Translations under genes and position numbers: made by a program
Source of the DNA: Actinoalloteichus hoggarensis
GTDB taxonomy: Bacteria; Actinomycetota; Actinomycetes; Mycobacteriales; Pseudonocardiaceae
Assembly (NCBI RefSeq): GCF_002234535.1
Contig: NZ_CP022521.1
Coordinates: forward strand, 2,914,001-2,978,000
Reading direction: 5' to 3'
DNA: 64,000 nt
The notes under the pieces: model-generated
What the model saw: the letters and a program-made list of their open reading frames with translations, nothing else
What the model was told of the DNA's origin: nothing
The model's database searches: none
Shown here: positions 35,191 through 43,431 of the stretch, one piece after another
Layout: each line of letters begins with the position of its first letter
How positions within the stretch are numbered: the stretch's first letter is position 1

Positions 35191-35787
35191 TCAGGACGGT
35201 CCATAGGAGACGCTCAGGTCCATCGTGTAGGAGACCAGCCCCCGCAGCGCCTGGGCCGTGGAGCCGGGATCTCGCGCGTCGCAGGTGGTCAGTGGGGTGT
35301 CCGGAGCGAGCGCCAGTGCGTCGCGCACCTCGTCCAGATCGTGTTCCAACCTGCCGTCGAACTTGTTGACCGCGACGACGAAGGGAATGTCCGAGTCGTT
35401 CTCGAAGTAGTTGATCGCCGCGAACGACTCCTGAATGCGTCGCGTGTCGACCAGGACGATCGCGCCTAACGCGCCACGAGAGAGGTCGTCCCAGAGAAAC
35501 CAGAACCGAGCCTGGCCCGGAGTGCCGAACAGGTACAGCACCAGATCCGAGTGCAGCGTGATCCGGCCGAAGTCCATCGCGACGGTCGTGGTCGTCTTGT
35601 CGCCGCTCGGGTCGAGTGCGTCGACACCCTCACCCGCCTCCGTCATCCACGCCTCGGTGTTCAACGGCGGCACCTCCGAGACCGTGGACACGAAGGTCGT
35701 CTTCCCGACGCCGAAACCACCCGCGATGACGATCTTCGCCGAGATCGTCAACGAGGAGAAGTCAGGCTGGAAGTCTCTTGAGTCCAT
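35191..35787 (-). CDS. cvnD: Conservon GTP-binding protein CvnD
   Basis: Ras-like small GTPase of 198 residues. The P-loop GGFGVGKTTFV, the switch region GDKTTTTVAMDFG, the DxxG-like element FGTPGQARFWF and the guanine motif VNKFDG are all visible. In Streptomyces conservons, CvnA to CvnD form a membrane-associated complex resembling eukaryotic G-protein signalling, with CvnD as the GTPase. The start lies 26 bases inside the cvnC gene, so the two are coupled. Confidence 0.93.
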   Translation of the reverse strand: MDSRDFQPDFSSLTISAKIVIAGGFGVGKTTFVSTVSEVPPLNTEAWMTEAGEGVDALDPSGDKTTTTVAMDFGRITLHSDLVLYLFGTPGQARFWFLWDDLSRGALGAIVLVDTRRIQESFAAINYFENDSDIPFVVAVNKFDGRLEHDLDEVRDALALAPDTPLTTCDARDPGSTAQALRGLVSYTMDLSVSYGPS

Positions 35788-36118
35788 CGAGAATCCTCTC
35801 CAGGATGTGCCGGTCGTACTGATAGGCGTGACCGGTCGGGTGGATGAACACCATCTCCTGGGCGGCGAGATCGCTGATCAGTACGCGGATCACGCCCAGC
35901 GGAGTGGTGAGATGCGTGGAGAGCTCCGCGATCGACATCGTCATGCGCGCTCGTTCGTAGAGCGCCCGGGCCTCGGGCATCAGCGTCTCGCTGAACTCCG
36001 GGTCGTAGTGCGGCACCGAGATCAGCGTCTCCACCAGCAGGTGGTGCCGTGGTCTGGTGCGTCCGCCGGTGATCGCATAGGGGCGCACCCTGGCGCTGCG
36101 CTTCGCGGTCGTGGCCAT
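35762..36118 (-). CDS. cvnC: Conservon DUF742 protein CvnC
   Basis: DUF742 protein of 118 residues with a winged-helix-like core. Typical motifs are VRPYAITGGRTRPRHHLLVE near the N-terminus, IAELSTHLTTPLGVIRVLIS in the middle and LERILDGLKRLP at the end. It is thought to link the kinase-like CvnA and roadblock CvnB to the GTPase CvnD. Its 3' end overlaps cvnD by 26 bases, and it is separated from cvnB by 26 bases. Confidence 0.93.
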   Translation of the reverse strand: MATTAKRSARVRPYAITGGRTRPRHHLLVETLISVPHYDPEFSETLMPEARALYERARMTMSIAELSTHLTTPLGVIRVLISDLAAQEMVFIHPTGHAYQYDRHILERILDGLKRLPA

Positions 36119-36144
36119 GCGGTGTCGGTCCTCCTCCGGCGGTC

Positions 36145-36585
36145 TCAGTCGCTGGTGCGGCGCGCGGTGACCACGCGCCGCAGGTCGGAGCGGACCTGCG
36201 GGGTCAGCGCATGCCCTGCGTTGTCGACGAACTGCGTCATCTCGTAGGCGACGACCTTCATGTCGCAGCCCGACGAGGTGAGCACCGCCAGCCCGGCGTC
36301 CTCACCGATTCCCATGAAGAGGAAGTAGCCGCCGCTCAGCCGGATGATGATCTGCTCGCAATCGCCCTTGCCGAAGAGCGTGGCGCTGTTGCGCGCCAGG
36401 CTGAGCAGTCCGCTGGAGATCGCCGCGAGCTGCTCGGCCTCGTCGCGGTCGACGGAGTCCGACGAGGTCAGCGGGAAGCCGTCCGAGGACATGATCAGGG
36501 CGTGCGTCACCCCGTGCACCCGGTCGACGAAGCCGTTGACCAGCCAGGTGAAGTCACGCGGCCTCGTGTCGTTGTCAGTCGTCAT
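36145..36585 (-). CDS. cvnB: Conservon roadblock/LC7 protein CvnB
   Basis: Roadblock/LC7-fold protein of 146 residues (FTWLVNGFVDRVHGVTHALI, SSDGFPLTSSD, QIIIRLSGGYFLFMGIGEDA). Such proteins act as regulators of the partner GTPase in conservons and in gliding-motility systems. ATG 36585 is chosen because it gives the conserved N-terminus. The first codons overlap the cvnA stop by 11 bases. Confidence 0.92.
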   Translation of the reverse strand: MTTDNDTRPRDFTWLVNGFVDRVHGVTHALIMSSDGFPLTSSDSVDRDEAEQLAAISSGLLSLARNSATLFGKGDCEQIIIRLSGGYFLFMGIGEDAGLAVLTSSGCDMKVVAYEMTQFVDNAGHALTPQVRSDLRRVVTARRTSD

Positions 36586-37876
36586 GGAGGGCCTTCCCAT
36601 CTCGCTTCTGCTCTTCCTCCCCGGACCTGCTCGCCCGTGCCGCCTGCTCGCCGTCGGCGAACGCACCCAGGTCGGAGACGAGCTGGGCGCGCCCCGCCCG
36701 CGCCTGCGACTCGGCGCGGGAGGACACCGCCTGCGGGTTTCGCGACGCCGACTCCTCCGGACGACCCTCGGCACGCAGACTGCGGGAGATCCGGCGTGGC
36801 AGTCCGCTCGTCGTCGTCTCCTCCTCCTCTCGGCGGACGGCCGAGGCCGCGGGGACCGGGGCTTCCGCGCGCCTGCCCGCGGGCAGCCGCCGGGGAAGTC
36901 CGCTGGCGGTCACCTCGCTCGGCGGCGACCCCGCCGATCTCGGAGCGGGCATCGCCGGCCGAGGCGCGGCCTTGCTCGGCGCCTCGGCCGGTTTGACCCA
37001 GACGGCGGGCGCGGTCTCCCGCACGAGTTCGGTACGCAGCAGCACCGAGGCCGTCGTGCCGTGTGGTGCCCGCCTGCCGAGCCACACCTTGATCTGATGT
37101 TTGCGGGCCAGCGAGCGGACGACCGCGAGTCCCATGTGCTCGATCGAGTCGCTGTCCAGCCGCGGAGCGGAGATCAGTCGCTTGTTGAGCACGGCGATCC
37201 GCTCGGCGGGAAGGCCGATGCCCGCGTCCTCGACTCGCAGCAGCACGCTGCCCTGCTCGGTGATGTGCGCGCTCACCGTCACGGTGGAGTTCGGCGGCGA
37301 CTGGGCCGCCGCGTTGTCCAGCAGCTCCGCGACGAGCCTGCTCACGTCGTCGGCGGCGAACCCGGCCACGGCCAGCCCCGCCACCCGACCGATCTCGATG
37401 CGGGTGTACTGCTCGATGGACGACATGGCCGCCCTGATCACGTCGATCAGCGACGTGGTCTCCTCGGTGGCCGAGCCCGCCTCCTGCCCGGCCAGGACAC
37501 GGAGGTTCTCCGCGTTGCGCCGCAGTCGGGTGGCCAGATGATCGAGCCGGTAGAGCCGGGCGAGGGTGTCCGGATCGTCCTCGTCGACCTCCATCTGCTC
37601 GAGCATCGCCAGCAGCGAGTCGACCAGGTTCAGATCTCGGACCGCGATGCCCGCGCACATGCCCGCCAGCACGTCGTCGCCGATTCGAGGCGGGGGCGAA
37701 GCGGGTTGCGGCGTGTCCTGGAACGGCGACGGCGGCGCCTTCGCCACGGGCGAAGCGGGGACGGGGGTCAGCAGCTGCGCCGCCGCCGTACGAGCCTGCG
37801 CCAGCAATGCCTTGGCGCCATGCCGCCGGTACCGGTCGAGCAGGGATCGGGCACGGCTCACCATTCGGACTCGCAA
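36575..37876 (-). CDS. cvnA: Short conservon kinase-like protein CvnA without membrane sensor
   Basis: Histidine-kinase-like protein of 433 residues. The ATPase domain is present: N-box ELLDNAAAQSPPNSTVTVSA, G1 box VEDAGIGLP and a G2-type region HMGLAVVRSLARKHQIKVWL. The usual CvnA has an N-terminal transmembrane nitrate-sensor-like region and is roughly twice as long. Here only a basic leader of about 70 residues precedes the helical dimer region, and no membrane helix is visible. The C-terminal 150 residues are a disordered tail with two SGLPRR repeats, common in this family. ATG 37864 is an alternative start. It would be cytosolic unless a partner tethers it. Confidence 0.85.
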   Translation of the reverse strand: MRVRMVSRARSLLDRYRRHGAKALLAQARTAAAQLLTPVPASPVAKAPPSPFQDTPQPASPPPRIGDDVLAGMCAGIAVRDLNLVDSLLAMLEQMEVDEDDPDTLARLYRLDHLATRLRRNAENLRVLAGQEAGSATEETTSLIDVIRAAMSSIEQYTRIEIGRVAGLAVAGFAADDVSRLVAELLDNAAAQSPPNSTVTVSAHITEQGSVLLRVEDAGIGLPAERIAVLNKRLISAPRLDSDSIEHMGLAVVRSLARKHQIKVWLGRRAPHGTTASVLLRTELVRETAPAVWVKPAEAPSKAAPRPAMPAPRSAGSPPSEVTASGLPRRLPAGRRAEAPVPAASAVRREEEETTTSGLPRRISRSLRAEGRPEESASRNPQAVSSRAESQARAGRAQLVSDLGAFADGEQAARASRSGEEEQKRDGKALHDD

Positions 37877-38230
37877 TCGTCGGCGTTGCTCCGTACGGCG
37901 GCGATCATAAGCGCAGTACGTGCCCGGTCGGGCACTGAGGGTGATGTCGGGTGTGGCTCACGGTGCTGCGACGACATCGGCGCAGCGTATCCGAATGATC
38001 GCTCTGAGTGGACTCGTGCCTGCGTGTGCGGAGTGTCCGGAGCGCCCGGGCGCACCCGTGCGGCGGCCCCGCGAGGTGCCGCCGCGCCCTGCTCTTCTGT
38101 CGCCGTGCGGATGTCGGCGAGGTGAGCGGCATCACGAATCCGTCGGCAACCTCGGCGATCTCCGAAGGCGTGCTTCGAGGTGAGGCGCCGCCTATCCAGG
38201 CGGCGCCGAGCCGAGGAGGAGAGGTCACTC

Positions 38231-38653
38231 GTGCGCATCAATCGCAAGGCTCTGACCGGTGCGATCGTCGCAGGCGGACTGGTGCTGCTCGTGGTGGCGG
38301 CGCCTGCCGCCGCCTCGGTCGTGGCCGGGCCGTCGGAAGGGCCCGTGTCGGAGTCGATGCTCCCGGCGCCGGTGGCGGAGGCGCCTGCTCCGCTCGTGGC
38401 CGCGGAGGAGCAGATCGCGGGTCCGTCCGTCGGGTCGGAGGGCGTCCGCATGGAGGTGCCTCGCGCGCCGGTGGCGGAGGCGCCTGCTCCGCTCGTGGCC
38501 GCGGAGGAGCAGATCGCGGGTCCGTCCGTCGGGTCGGAGGGCGTCCGCATGGAGGTGCCTCGCGCGCCGGTGGCGGAACCGGACGGCGGGTACCACGCGG
38601 GCCGGGCCGCGCCGCAGGCTGCCGAGCCCGCTGGTCGTCCCGAGATCGACTGA
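38231..38653 (+). CDS. Secreted repeat protein of unknown function
   Basis: Exported protein of 140 residues. The N-terminus RINRKALTGAIVAGGLVLLV and AAPAAASVVA is a signal peptide, with possible cleavage after AAASVVA. The mature part is acidic and alanine-rich and consists mainly of a 33-residue unit (APVAEAPAPLVAAEEQIAGP followed by SVGSEGVRMEVPR) present twice and started a third time. No domain is recognised. GTG 38231 follows GAGGAGGAGAGG. A very strong hairpin ends the gene before the sigma factor gene. It could be a cell-wall-associated or structural peptide. Confidence 0.72.
   Translation: MRINRKALTGAIVAGGLVLLVVAAPAAASVVAGPSEGPVSESMLPAPVAEAPAPLVAAEEQIAGPSVGSEGVRMEVPRAPVAEAPAPLVAAEEQIAGPSVGSEGVRMEVPRAPVAEPDGGYHAGRAAPQAAEPAGRPEID
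38366..38577 (+). repeat. 99-base exact tandem duplication inside a coding region
   Basis: Unit of 99 bases at 38366-38464, repeated base for base at 38465-38563, with the first 14 bases of a third copy at 38564-38577. The absence of any difference, even at third positions, indicates a recent duplication. The unit length keeps the frame. Confidence 0.9.
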
Positions 38654-38690
38654 GGACGGTCGAGTCATCATTCAGCGGGGTCTCGAACCG

Positions 38691-38731
38691 GCCTGCGGGG
38701 GCGCCGTCATGCGGACGGCGCCCCCGCAGGC
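38691..38731. terminator. 18-base-pair hairpin between repeat-protein gene and sigma-factor gene
   Basis: Perfect stem of 18 pairs (38691-38708 with 38714-38731) and a 5-base loop ATGCG. It lies 37 bases after the stop of the secreted protein. The loop holds an in-frame ATG (38709) of the sigma-factor frame, which is therefore an unlikely start. Confidence 0.8.
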
Positions 38732-38759
38732 GACCCGTGGAACAGGAGACGACTTCGAG

Positions 38760-39329
38760 GTGAGCGCTTCGCGCCTACGAGCGGCCCGGCCGGCGTCCGC
38801 GGACGACGAGACGTTCCGTCGCTGTTTCGACGAACATGTCGGGAGTGTTCGGTTCACCGCGCGACTGCTGTGCGGCGACTGGCATCGGGCCGAGGATCTG
38901 ACGCAGACCGCCTTCCTGAAGGTCTACCTCGCGTGGCCTCGGCTGACCAGCCGTGAGCACCTCGGCGGCTACCTTCGGCAGGTCGTCGTGCGCACGTTCG
39001 TGTCGGAGCACCGCAGACTGTGGCGCAGGCTGGAATGGCTGACCGACTCGACACCGGAGCGTCCCGCCGCGGCCGCGCCCGGCGACGATCGGATCGTGCT
39101 GCTGGACGCGCTGGCGACCCTGCCCGCTCGGCAACGGGCGGTGCTCGTCCTGCGCTACTGGCACGATCTCGGCATCAACGAGGCGGCGGCGGCACTGGGA
39201 TGCACGGCGGGCACGGTGAAGAGCCAGACGTTCAAGGGCCTGGCGACCTTGCGGGCACGGCTGGGTGAGCAGTTCGCCGAGCGCGTCGCGGCATCGTCAT
39301 CGGCGGATGGAGAAGACGATGGTGCCTGA
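38760..39329 (+). CDS. SigE-family RNA polymerase sigma factor (ECF type)
   Basis: ECF sigma factor of 189 residues of the Streptomyces SigE-like family. Region 2 reads FDEHVGSVRFTARLLCGDWH and AEDLTQTAFLKVYLAW, and region 4 reads LDALATLPARQRAVLVLRYW and GCTAGTVKSQTFKGLATLRA. The frame is open from ATG 38709, but that codon is in the loop of a strong hairpin. GTG 38760, after AGGAG, is taken instead. The stop overlaps the next gene, which encodes a single-span membrane protein, the arrangement of a sigma/anti-sigma pair. Promoter targets are unknown. Confidence 0.88.
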   Translation: MSASRLRAARPASADDETFRRCFDEHVGSVRFTARLLCGDWHRAEDLTQTAFLKVYLAWPRLTSREHLGGYLRQVVVRTFVSEHRRLWRRLEWLTDSTPERPAAAAPGDDRIVLLDALATLPARQRAVLVLRYWHDLGINEAAAALGCTAGTVKSQTFKGLATLRARLGEQFAERVAASSSADGEDDGA

Positions 39330-39918
39330 GGAGGATCTTCGGGCGGACTTCGCCCGTCTCGCGCGGCAGGAGCCGCCGCCGACGGGGCTGTACGCCGACG
39401 GGATCATGACGCTCGCGCACCGGCGCCGCCGAGTGCGACGGACGGCGGGGATGCTGGTCAGCGGCGGGCTCACGGCGGCGGTGATCATCCTTACCGCCGT
39501 CGTCCTGCCGGGCGGCACCGACGACGCGCCCCCGTCGATTCCGGCGGGCCCTGCTCCCTCGTCGGGGGAGAACAGCCCTCGGGAACGGCCGTCGGACGAC
39601 GTGACGCCGCCGGAAGGCGACGCCGACGCCGAGACGTCGCCCGTGCTTCCGGACGTGAGTCCGCCGGACCGGCCGGAGCCGCCCACGTACCGGGCGGGCC
39701 TCCCTGACGCGGACCCGTCGGACTCCGAGCCGGAACCGCCGCAAATCGATCGCGAGGAGACGGGCGCGTCTCCGTCCGCCGGGATCGATTCCTCCTTCGA
39801 GAACGACGGCTCGGTGATCACCAGGGAGGACGGGCCGGGCCGAACGATCTCCGCCGGCGGGGTCGATGACGCCGGACTCGTGGTGACCGCGCCACCCGCT
39901 CCGACGGGATTCGGCTGA
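39319..39918 (+). CDS. Single-span membrane protein, possible anti-sigma factor
   Basis: Protein of 199 residues: a cytoplasmic N-terminus of about 42 residues (MVPEEDLRADFARLARQEPP), one membrane helix at about 45-65 (GMLVSGGLTAAVIILTAVVL) and a long extracytoplasmic Pro/Asp/Glu/Ser-rich tail without a fold signal. It overlaps the sigma-factor gene by 11 bases. ATG 39319 follows GGAG by six bases. Topology and context resemble an anti-sigma factor, but the HxxxCxxC zinc motif is absent. The role is inferred. Confidence 0.75.
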   Translation: MVPEEDLRADFARLARQEPPPTGLYADGIMTLAHRRRRVRRTAGMLVSGGLTAAVIILTAVVLPGGTDDAPPSIPAGPAPSSGENSPRERPSDDVTPPEGDADAETSPVLPDVSPPDRPEPPTYRAGLPDADPSDSEPEPPQIDREETGASPSAGIDSSFENDGSVITREDGPGRTISAGGVDDAGLVVTAPPAPTGFG

Positions 39919-39988
39919 GTCGGAGTCTCGGAAGGAGACTGGCGGACACGGGCAGGGTCGGACGACCGCAGGAGATCGTGTCGGCGCG

Positions 39989-40546
39989 TCATACGGACTC
40001 GGCGGGGCTCCTCGTGCGGTCCTCCTCCGCGGCCCGGCGCCGGCGGTGGTCGGCGACGTACACGCGATTGGCGCACCGCGTCGAGCAGAATCGCCGCCGA
40101 CCGTTGCGCGAGCCGTCCACGAACACGACTGCGCAGCCGTCCCGCGCGCACGAGCCGAGACGTGTCGCGTCCTGACAGAGCGCCGTCGCCAGTCCTGCGG
40201 CGGTGTAAGCGCGGAGGCGCTCCTCCAGCGGGCGGCGTTCGTCGGCGACATGCAGGTGCGGCGCGCGCCCATGGTGCCGCGAGACATAAGGCCGGGCCGC
40301 CGACTCGGCGAGCAGCTCGTTGACGAGGTCGACCTGTCGATCCAGGTCGACCTCGTCGAACAACGGGCGCAGCCGAGCCGCCCAGTCGAGCAGCAGGCCG
40401 GTCTGTCGTGGCGTCGGCCGCTGTCGGGGCAGGTAGTCGTGTGCCGCCAACAGGGCGTGCAGGTCGTCGGGCGTCGCGTCGGGGCCGAGGTTCACCAGCG
40501 CCGCCGCCATCTCGGCCGCCCGCCCGCCGTAAGGGTTGAAATGCAC
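39989..40546 (-). CDS. CGNR zinc-finger transcription regulator
   Basis: ABATE/CGNR protein of about 185 residues. The helical N-terminal domain starts HFNPYGGRAAEMAAALVNLG. The C-terminal zinc finger contains GSCARDGCAVVFVD and RRRFCSTRCANRVYVADHRR, with the four cysteines and a CANR variant of the name-giving CGNR. These proteins are thought to be DNA-binding regulators. GTG 40546 gives the usual N-terminus, and ATG 40573 is a slightly longer option. The gene is divergent from a zinc-ribbon gene, with starts only about 25 bases apart, so the promoters must overlap or the mRNAs be leaderless. Confidence 0.85.
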   Translation of the reverse strand: MHFNPYGGRAAEMAAALVNLGPDATPDDLHALLAAHDYLPRQRPTPRQTGLLLDWAARLRPLFDEVDLDRQVDLVNELLAESAARPYVSRHHGRAPHLHVADERRPLEERLRAYTAAGLATALCQDATRLGSCARDGCAVVFVDGSRNGRRRFCSTRCANRVYVADHRRRRAAEEDRTRSPAESV

Positions 40547-40571
40547 TGAACCATGACACCACGCTGTGCGC

Positions 40572-40889
40572 ATGAGTGTCGACCGGAGCCGATCCGTCCC
40601 GCGCCGTTGCCCGTCCTGCGGGCGGACGAATCTCGTCGCGGCCTCCTCCCATCACACGTCGGAGGGCGTGCTGCGCTACCTGCGCTGCTCGTGCGGTCGA
40701 TGGCTGGTCGTACGCTCGGCGACGCTGCTCGCCACGGCCGTCGCGGGATGGTGGGAGCCGGCCGCCGTCCCCGATCGCGCGGTCTCCGGTGACGGACCGC
40801 CTTGCAGGCAGCCTTCGGCGACGAACGGTGCCGGCGTGGCCGGAGGCCGCCGGGCGGGGTCGGGCGGCACGAGTAGCCTGGAGCCGTGA
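40572..40889 (+). CDS. Small zinc-ribbon protein
   Basis: Protein of about 105 residues with one zinc ribbon: CPSCGRTNLVAASSHHTSEG, then YLRCSCGRWLVV. The remaining C-terminal half is Gly/Ala-rich and unstructured. GTG 40566 is an alternative start. Its stop overlaps the GTG of the next gene by four bases (GTGA), which supports both as real genes. It is divergent from the CGNR regulator and may be its target. No enzymatic role is visible. Confidence 0.65.
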   Translation: MSVDRSRSVPRRCPSCGRTNLVAASSHHTSEGVLRYLRCSCGRWLVVRSATLLATAVAGWWEPAAVPDRAVSGDGPPCRQPSATNGAGVAGGRRAGSGGTSSLEP

Positions 40890-41242
40890 GTCAGCCGTCC
40901 GGACAGCCGCGAGCGGTGCCGAGCGGCTTCTTCCCGTTGGACGCCCGCGTCGTCTCGCGGGACAGCCCGCCGCGCTGGGGCGTCGTCGTCGACGAGGGCC
41001 CGATGCCTGCCGGGCTGGTGCCCGTGTTGTGGGACGGCGACTTCTCCCCGGTGACCGAGTCCGTCGCGGCGCTGCTGCTCGTCCCACCGCCGCCCGGTGT
41101 CGGGGCGGCGCACACCGCCCCGGCGGGCACCCACGCCCGCAGGCGACGTCGCCTGCCCGGCGTGATGTTGCTCGGTCTCGGCGATGGTCACGACGACGCT
41201 CGGGTCGAGGCGGCGGACTACGGCGACGCGGCAGGCGGCTGA
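40886..41242 (+). CDS. Hypothetical protein coupled to the zinc-ribbon gene
   Basis: Protein of 118 residues with a compact beta-rich first half (FFPLDARVVSRDSPPRWGVV, MPAGLVPVLWDGDFSPVTES) and a basic Arg-rich segment near residue 85. No family is recognised. The GTG start overlaps the stop of the zinc-ribbon gene, so the two are co-translated. Confidence 0.55.
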   Translation: MSQPSGQPRAVPSGFFPLDARVVSRDSPPRWGVVVDEGPMPAGLVPVLWDGDFSPVTESVAALLLVPPPPGVGAAHTAPAGTHARRRRRLPGVMLLGLGDGHDDARVEAADYGDAAGG

Positions 41243-41343
41243 GACCGTCGCGTCGCGGACGCCCGACTCGTACGAGGTTCCCGTCGGCCGCCGCGCGACG
41301 CCGGGGCGGGTCCTGCGGCGGCCGGGAACCGGAGTTCGGCGGG

Positions 41344-42168
41344 CTACGCGCTCGTGCGCAGGACCAGCGTGCGGCCGTCCGGGAAGGACAGGACGAGGCG
41401 GTCCCCGTCGATCTCGGCGCGGAAGACCTCACCGAGCCAGGTGGTGAGCGGATGCCCCTGTTCCCGAAGCTCCTCGGAGCACTCGGCGGCCTCCGGGGTC
41501 AGTGCCGAACCGTGTACGCGGATTCCGCCCGTCCGCTCCTCCCAGACGCCGGTCATCCGATGACACCCCGCCTCGACGGCCCAGACCGTGCGGTCGGCGT
41601 CGAACCGCACCTCCGTGGCCGCCACCGGGTCCCGCACCGTGCCCGTCGTGCCCGTGATCGACTCCAACGACCACGTGCGGTCCACGACGTCGTCCACCGG
41701 TGCGGGCGGGAGCGCGCGGAGGCGCAGTTCGGTGCCGGGCCCGAACAAGATCAGCTCGAACCCGTCCCGATCCGCACGCTCGACCGCCGCGAGCGCGTCG
41801 ACGAAGCGGCGCTCCAGCTCCATCACGTGCGTCGACCCCTGTGCCGTGCAGTCCTTCTGGTTGATGCCGCCGAGGGTCAGCAGCGTCGCCGCGCTCGGCG
41901 GATTCACCTCGCCGCCGTAGTCGTTGCACGCGGCGGTGCCCCGGATCAGTCCGTCGCCGTAGAACTCCACCGTCGCGGGCCGAGTCTCGATCTCCTCGAG
42001 TGTTCCCTCGGGCATCACGCCGCCCGCGAGCTCCCAGGAACCCGTCAGATCCGGCCGGGCCGGCACCGCGGCGTCGCCTGCCTCGGCGCCCGGCTGACCA
42101 CAGGCCCCCAGCATGAGCACCACCGCGCATGCCGTCGTCGCCATCACGTCCCGCTGTCGCTGTCGCAT
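41344..42168 (-). CDS. META-domain lipoprotein
   Basis: Putative lipoprotein of 274 residues. The N-terminus RQRQRDVMATTACAVVLMLG ends in the lipobox LGAC. Two META (HslJ-like) domains follow, each with the pattern strand, TAACNDYGG or GCHRMTGVW, and a late cysteine. ATG 42168 follows GGAAG, and ATGs at 42183 and 42144 are alternatives. HslJ-like domains occur in heat-shock and antibiotic-tolerance proteins, but their biochemical function is not settled. A paralogue is encoded just upstream. Confidence 0.8.
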   Translation of the reverse strand: MRQRQRDVMATTACAVVLMLGACGQPGAEAGDAAVPARPDLTGSWELAGGVMPEGTLEEIETRPATVEFYGDGLIRGTAACNDYGGEVNPPSAATLLTLGGINQKDCTAQGSTHVMELERRFVDALAAVERADRDGFELILFGPGTELRLRALPPAPVDDVVDRTWSLESITGTTGTVRDPVAATEVRFDADRTVWAVEAGCHRMTGVWEERTGGIRVHGSALTPEAAECSEELREQGHPLTTWLGEVFRAEIDGDRLVLSFPDGRTLVLRTSA

Positions 42169-42277
42169 CGTGTCTTCCTCCACCGTCGTCTCGCCGTCGA
42201 TCGACCTCGTTGACTCGCCGACTCACCCGGTAGGGCGAGCGCCGCACCGTTCTCCCGCCTGCGCACGGGAGCGCCCG

Positions 42278-43075
42278 TCACCCCGCGCCTCGACAGGACA
42301 GCCGCTCGCCGCCGAGCGTCGACGTGAGGTTCAGCCGGTCGTCGTCCACCGCCGCGCGGCAGCCGTCGCCCACGACGGCGCCGACGCGCTGTTCCTGCTC
42401 GGTGGGAACGTCGTCGCAGGCGAGGTCCGCGCCTCCCGTGTCCGACCTGGTGAAGACGACCGCGCCGGTCCTGGCGAGCCAGGCGGCGTCGAGCTCGCGG
42501 CAGCCGAGGTCCGCCCGCAGGGTCTGCTCGTCCAGGCGCAGTTCGAGCGGATCGCCCACGGCCGCGGTCTCGGTGCCGTGCTCGTCGATCGGCGACGCCG
42601 GCCGCCAGGTCCGGTCGACCAGCTGGTCCACCCGGACTCGGGGCGGCGCGGCGAAGCGCGGCTCGACGTCGCGGCCGCTCAACACCGGAGTCTCGGCGGA
42701 TCGTTCGACGGCCTCGTCCACGGCGGCCAAGGCGGCGAGGAAGCGGCCTTCGATCGCCGTCATCCCGGCGTCCACACAACCCGTCCGCGTCTGTGACGGG
42801 TGGTCGAAGCTGACGCGAGCCCCGTTCCAGCGCACCGACATTCCGTAGTCGTCGCAGGCCGCCGTGCCCCGTGCGATCCCGCCGTCCTCGAAGTCGAGCG
42901 TCACCGGATACCGCTCGTCGGGTGTCAACGGACCGTCGGCGGTCTCGCCCCCCACGAGCTGCCAGCCGTCGATCTCCGCACTCGTCACCCCTGCGGCGGT
43001 GGGTTCGCCGTGCCCGCAGCCGCCGAGCACCAGCAGCGCGCCGCAGACGGCGGCGACGACTCCCCGATCACGCAT
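42278..43075 (-). CDS. META-domain lipoprotein, paralogue
   Basis: Putative lipoprotein of 265 residues with signal MRDRGVVAAVCGALLVLGGC, lipidated at the cysteine of LGGC. Two META-like domains follow (GTAACDDYGMSVRWNG, DRTWRPAS, ADLGCRELDAAWL). It has the same layout as the protein encoded downstream at 41344-42168, so the pair probably arose by duplication and has since diverged. The ATG follows GGGAG by five bases. The function is unknown beyond cell-surface location. Confidence 0.8.
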   Translation of the reverse strand: MRDRGVVAAVCGALLVLGGCGHGEPTAAGVTSAEIDGWQLVGGETADGPLTPDERYPVTLDFEDGGIARGTAACDDYGMSVRWNGARVSFDHPSQTRTGCVDAGMTAIEGRFLAALAAVDEAVERSAETPVLSGRDVEPRFAAPPRVRVDQLVDRTWRPASPIDEHGTETAAVGDPLELRLDEQTLRADLGCRELDAAWLARTGAVVFTRSDTGGADLACDDVPTEQEQRVGAVVGDGCRAAVDDDRLNLTSTLGGERLSCRGAG

Positions 43076-43431
43076 GGTCACTCCCTGTCGCGATCTCCCC
43101 TGATCGGTTGGACGAGAGCGTGAGGACGGCAGGTTGCACGGCGAGACAGGCCGCCGCCGAACCGAGACCGAAGACCGTCGCACCCGGCACGCGAGGTGGC
43201 GGGCGTGGCGGTGTCCGCCTCGTCCTCGGCGCTGATCCTGTGACGCCGGGCAGGCGGCCCCGCACGTCCGCCACGACGGCGGATGCGAGTCGCACTGGCC
43301 GACCAGGGTCACACCGCCCTCGTCGAGTCCTCCCCGCATCACCACCGGGCGCGACGCGGCGATCGGATCGGCTTCCGATGCGGCGGCCCTCGGTTGGTCG
43401 CCCGTGACGGTGGTGAAGAACGCGGCGTTGA
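43076..43431. other. Intergenic region
   Basis: 356 bases between the META lipoprotein gene and the end of the MarR-like gene. No gene, repeat or clear hairpin seen. It holds the promoter for the lipoprotein gene. Confidence 0.5.

Noticed and set aside
39297-41432. Minus-strand open frame of 711 codons
   Set aside because: Crosses three unrelated genes on both strands and has no recognisable fold; the CGNR gene uses a different frame within it.
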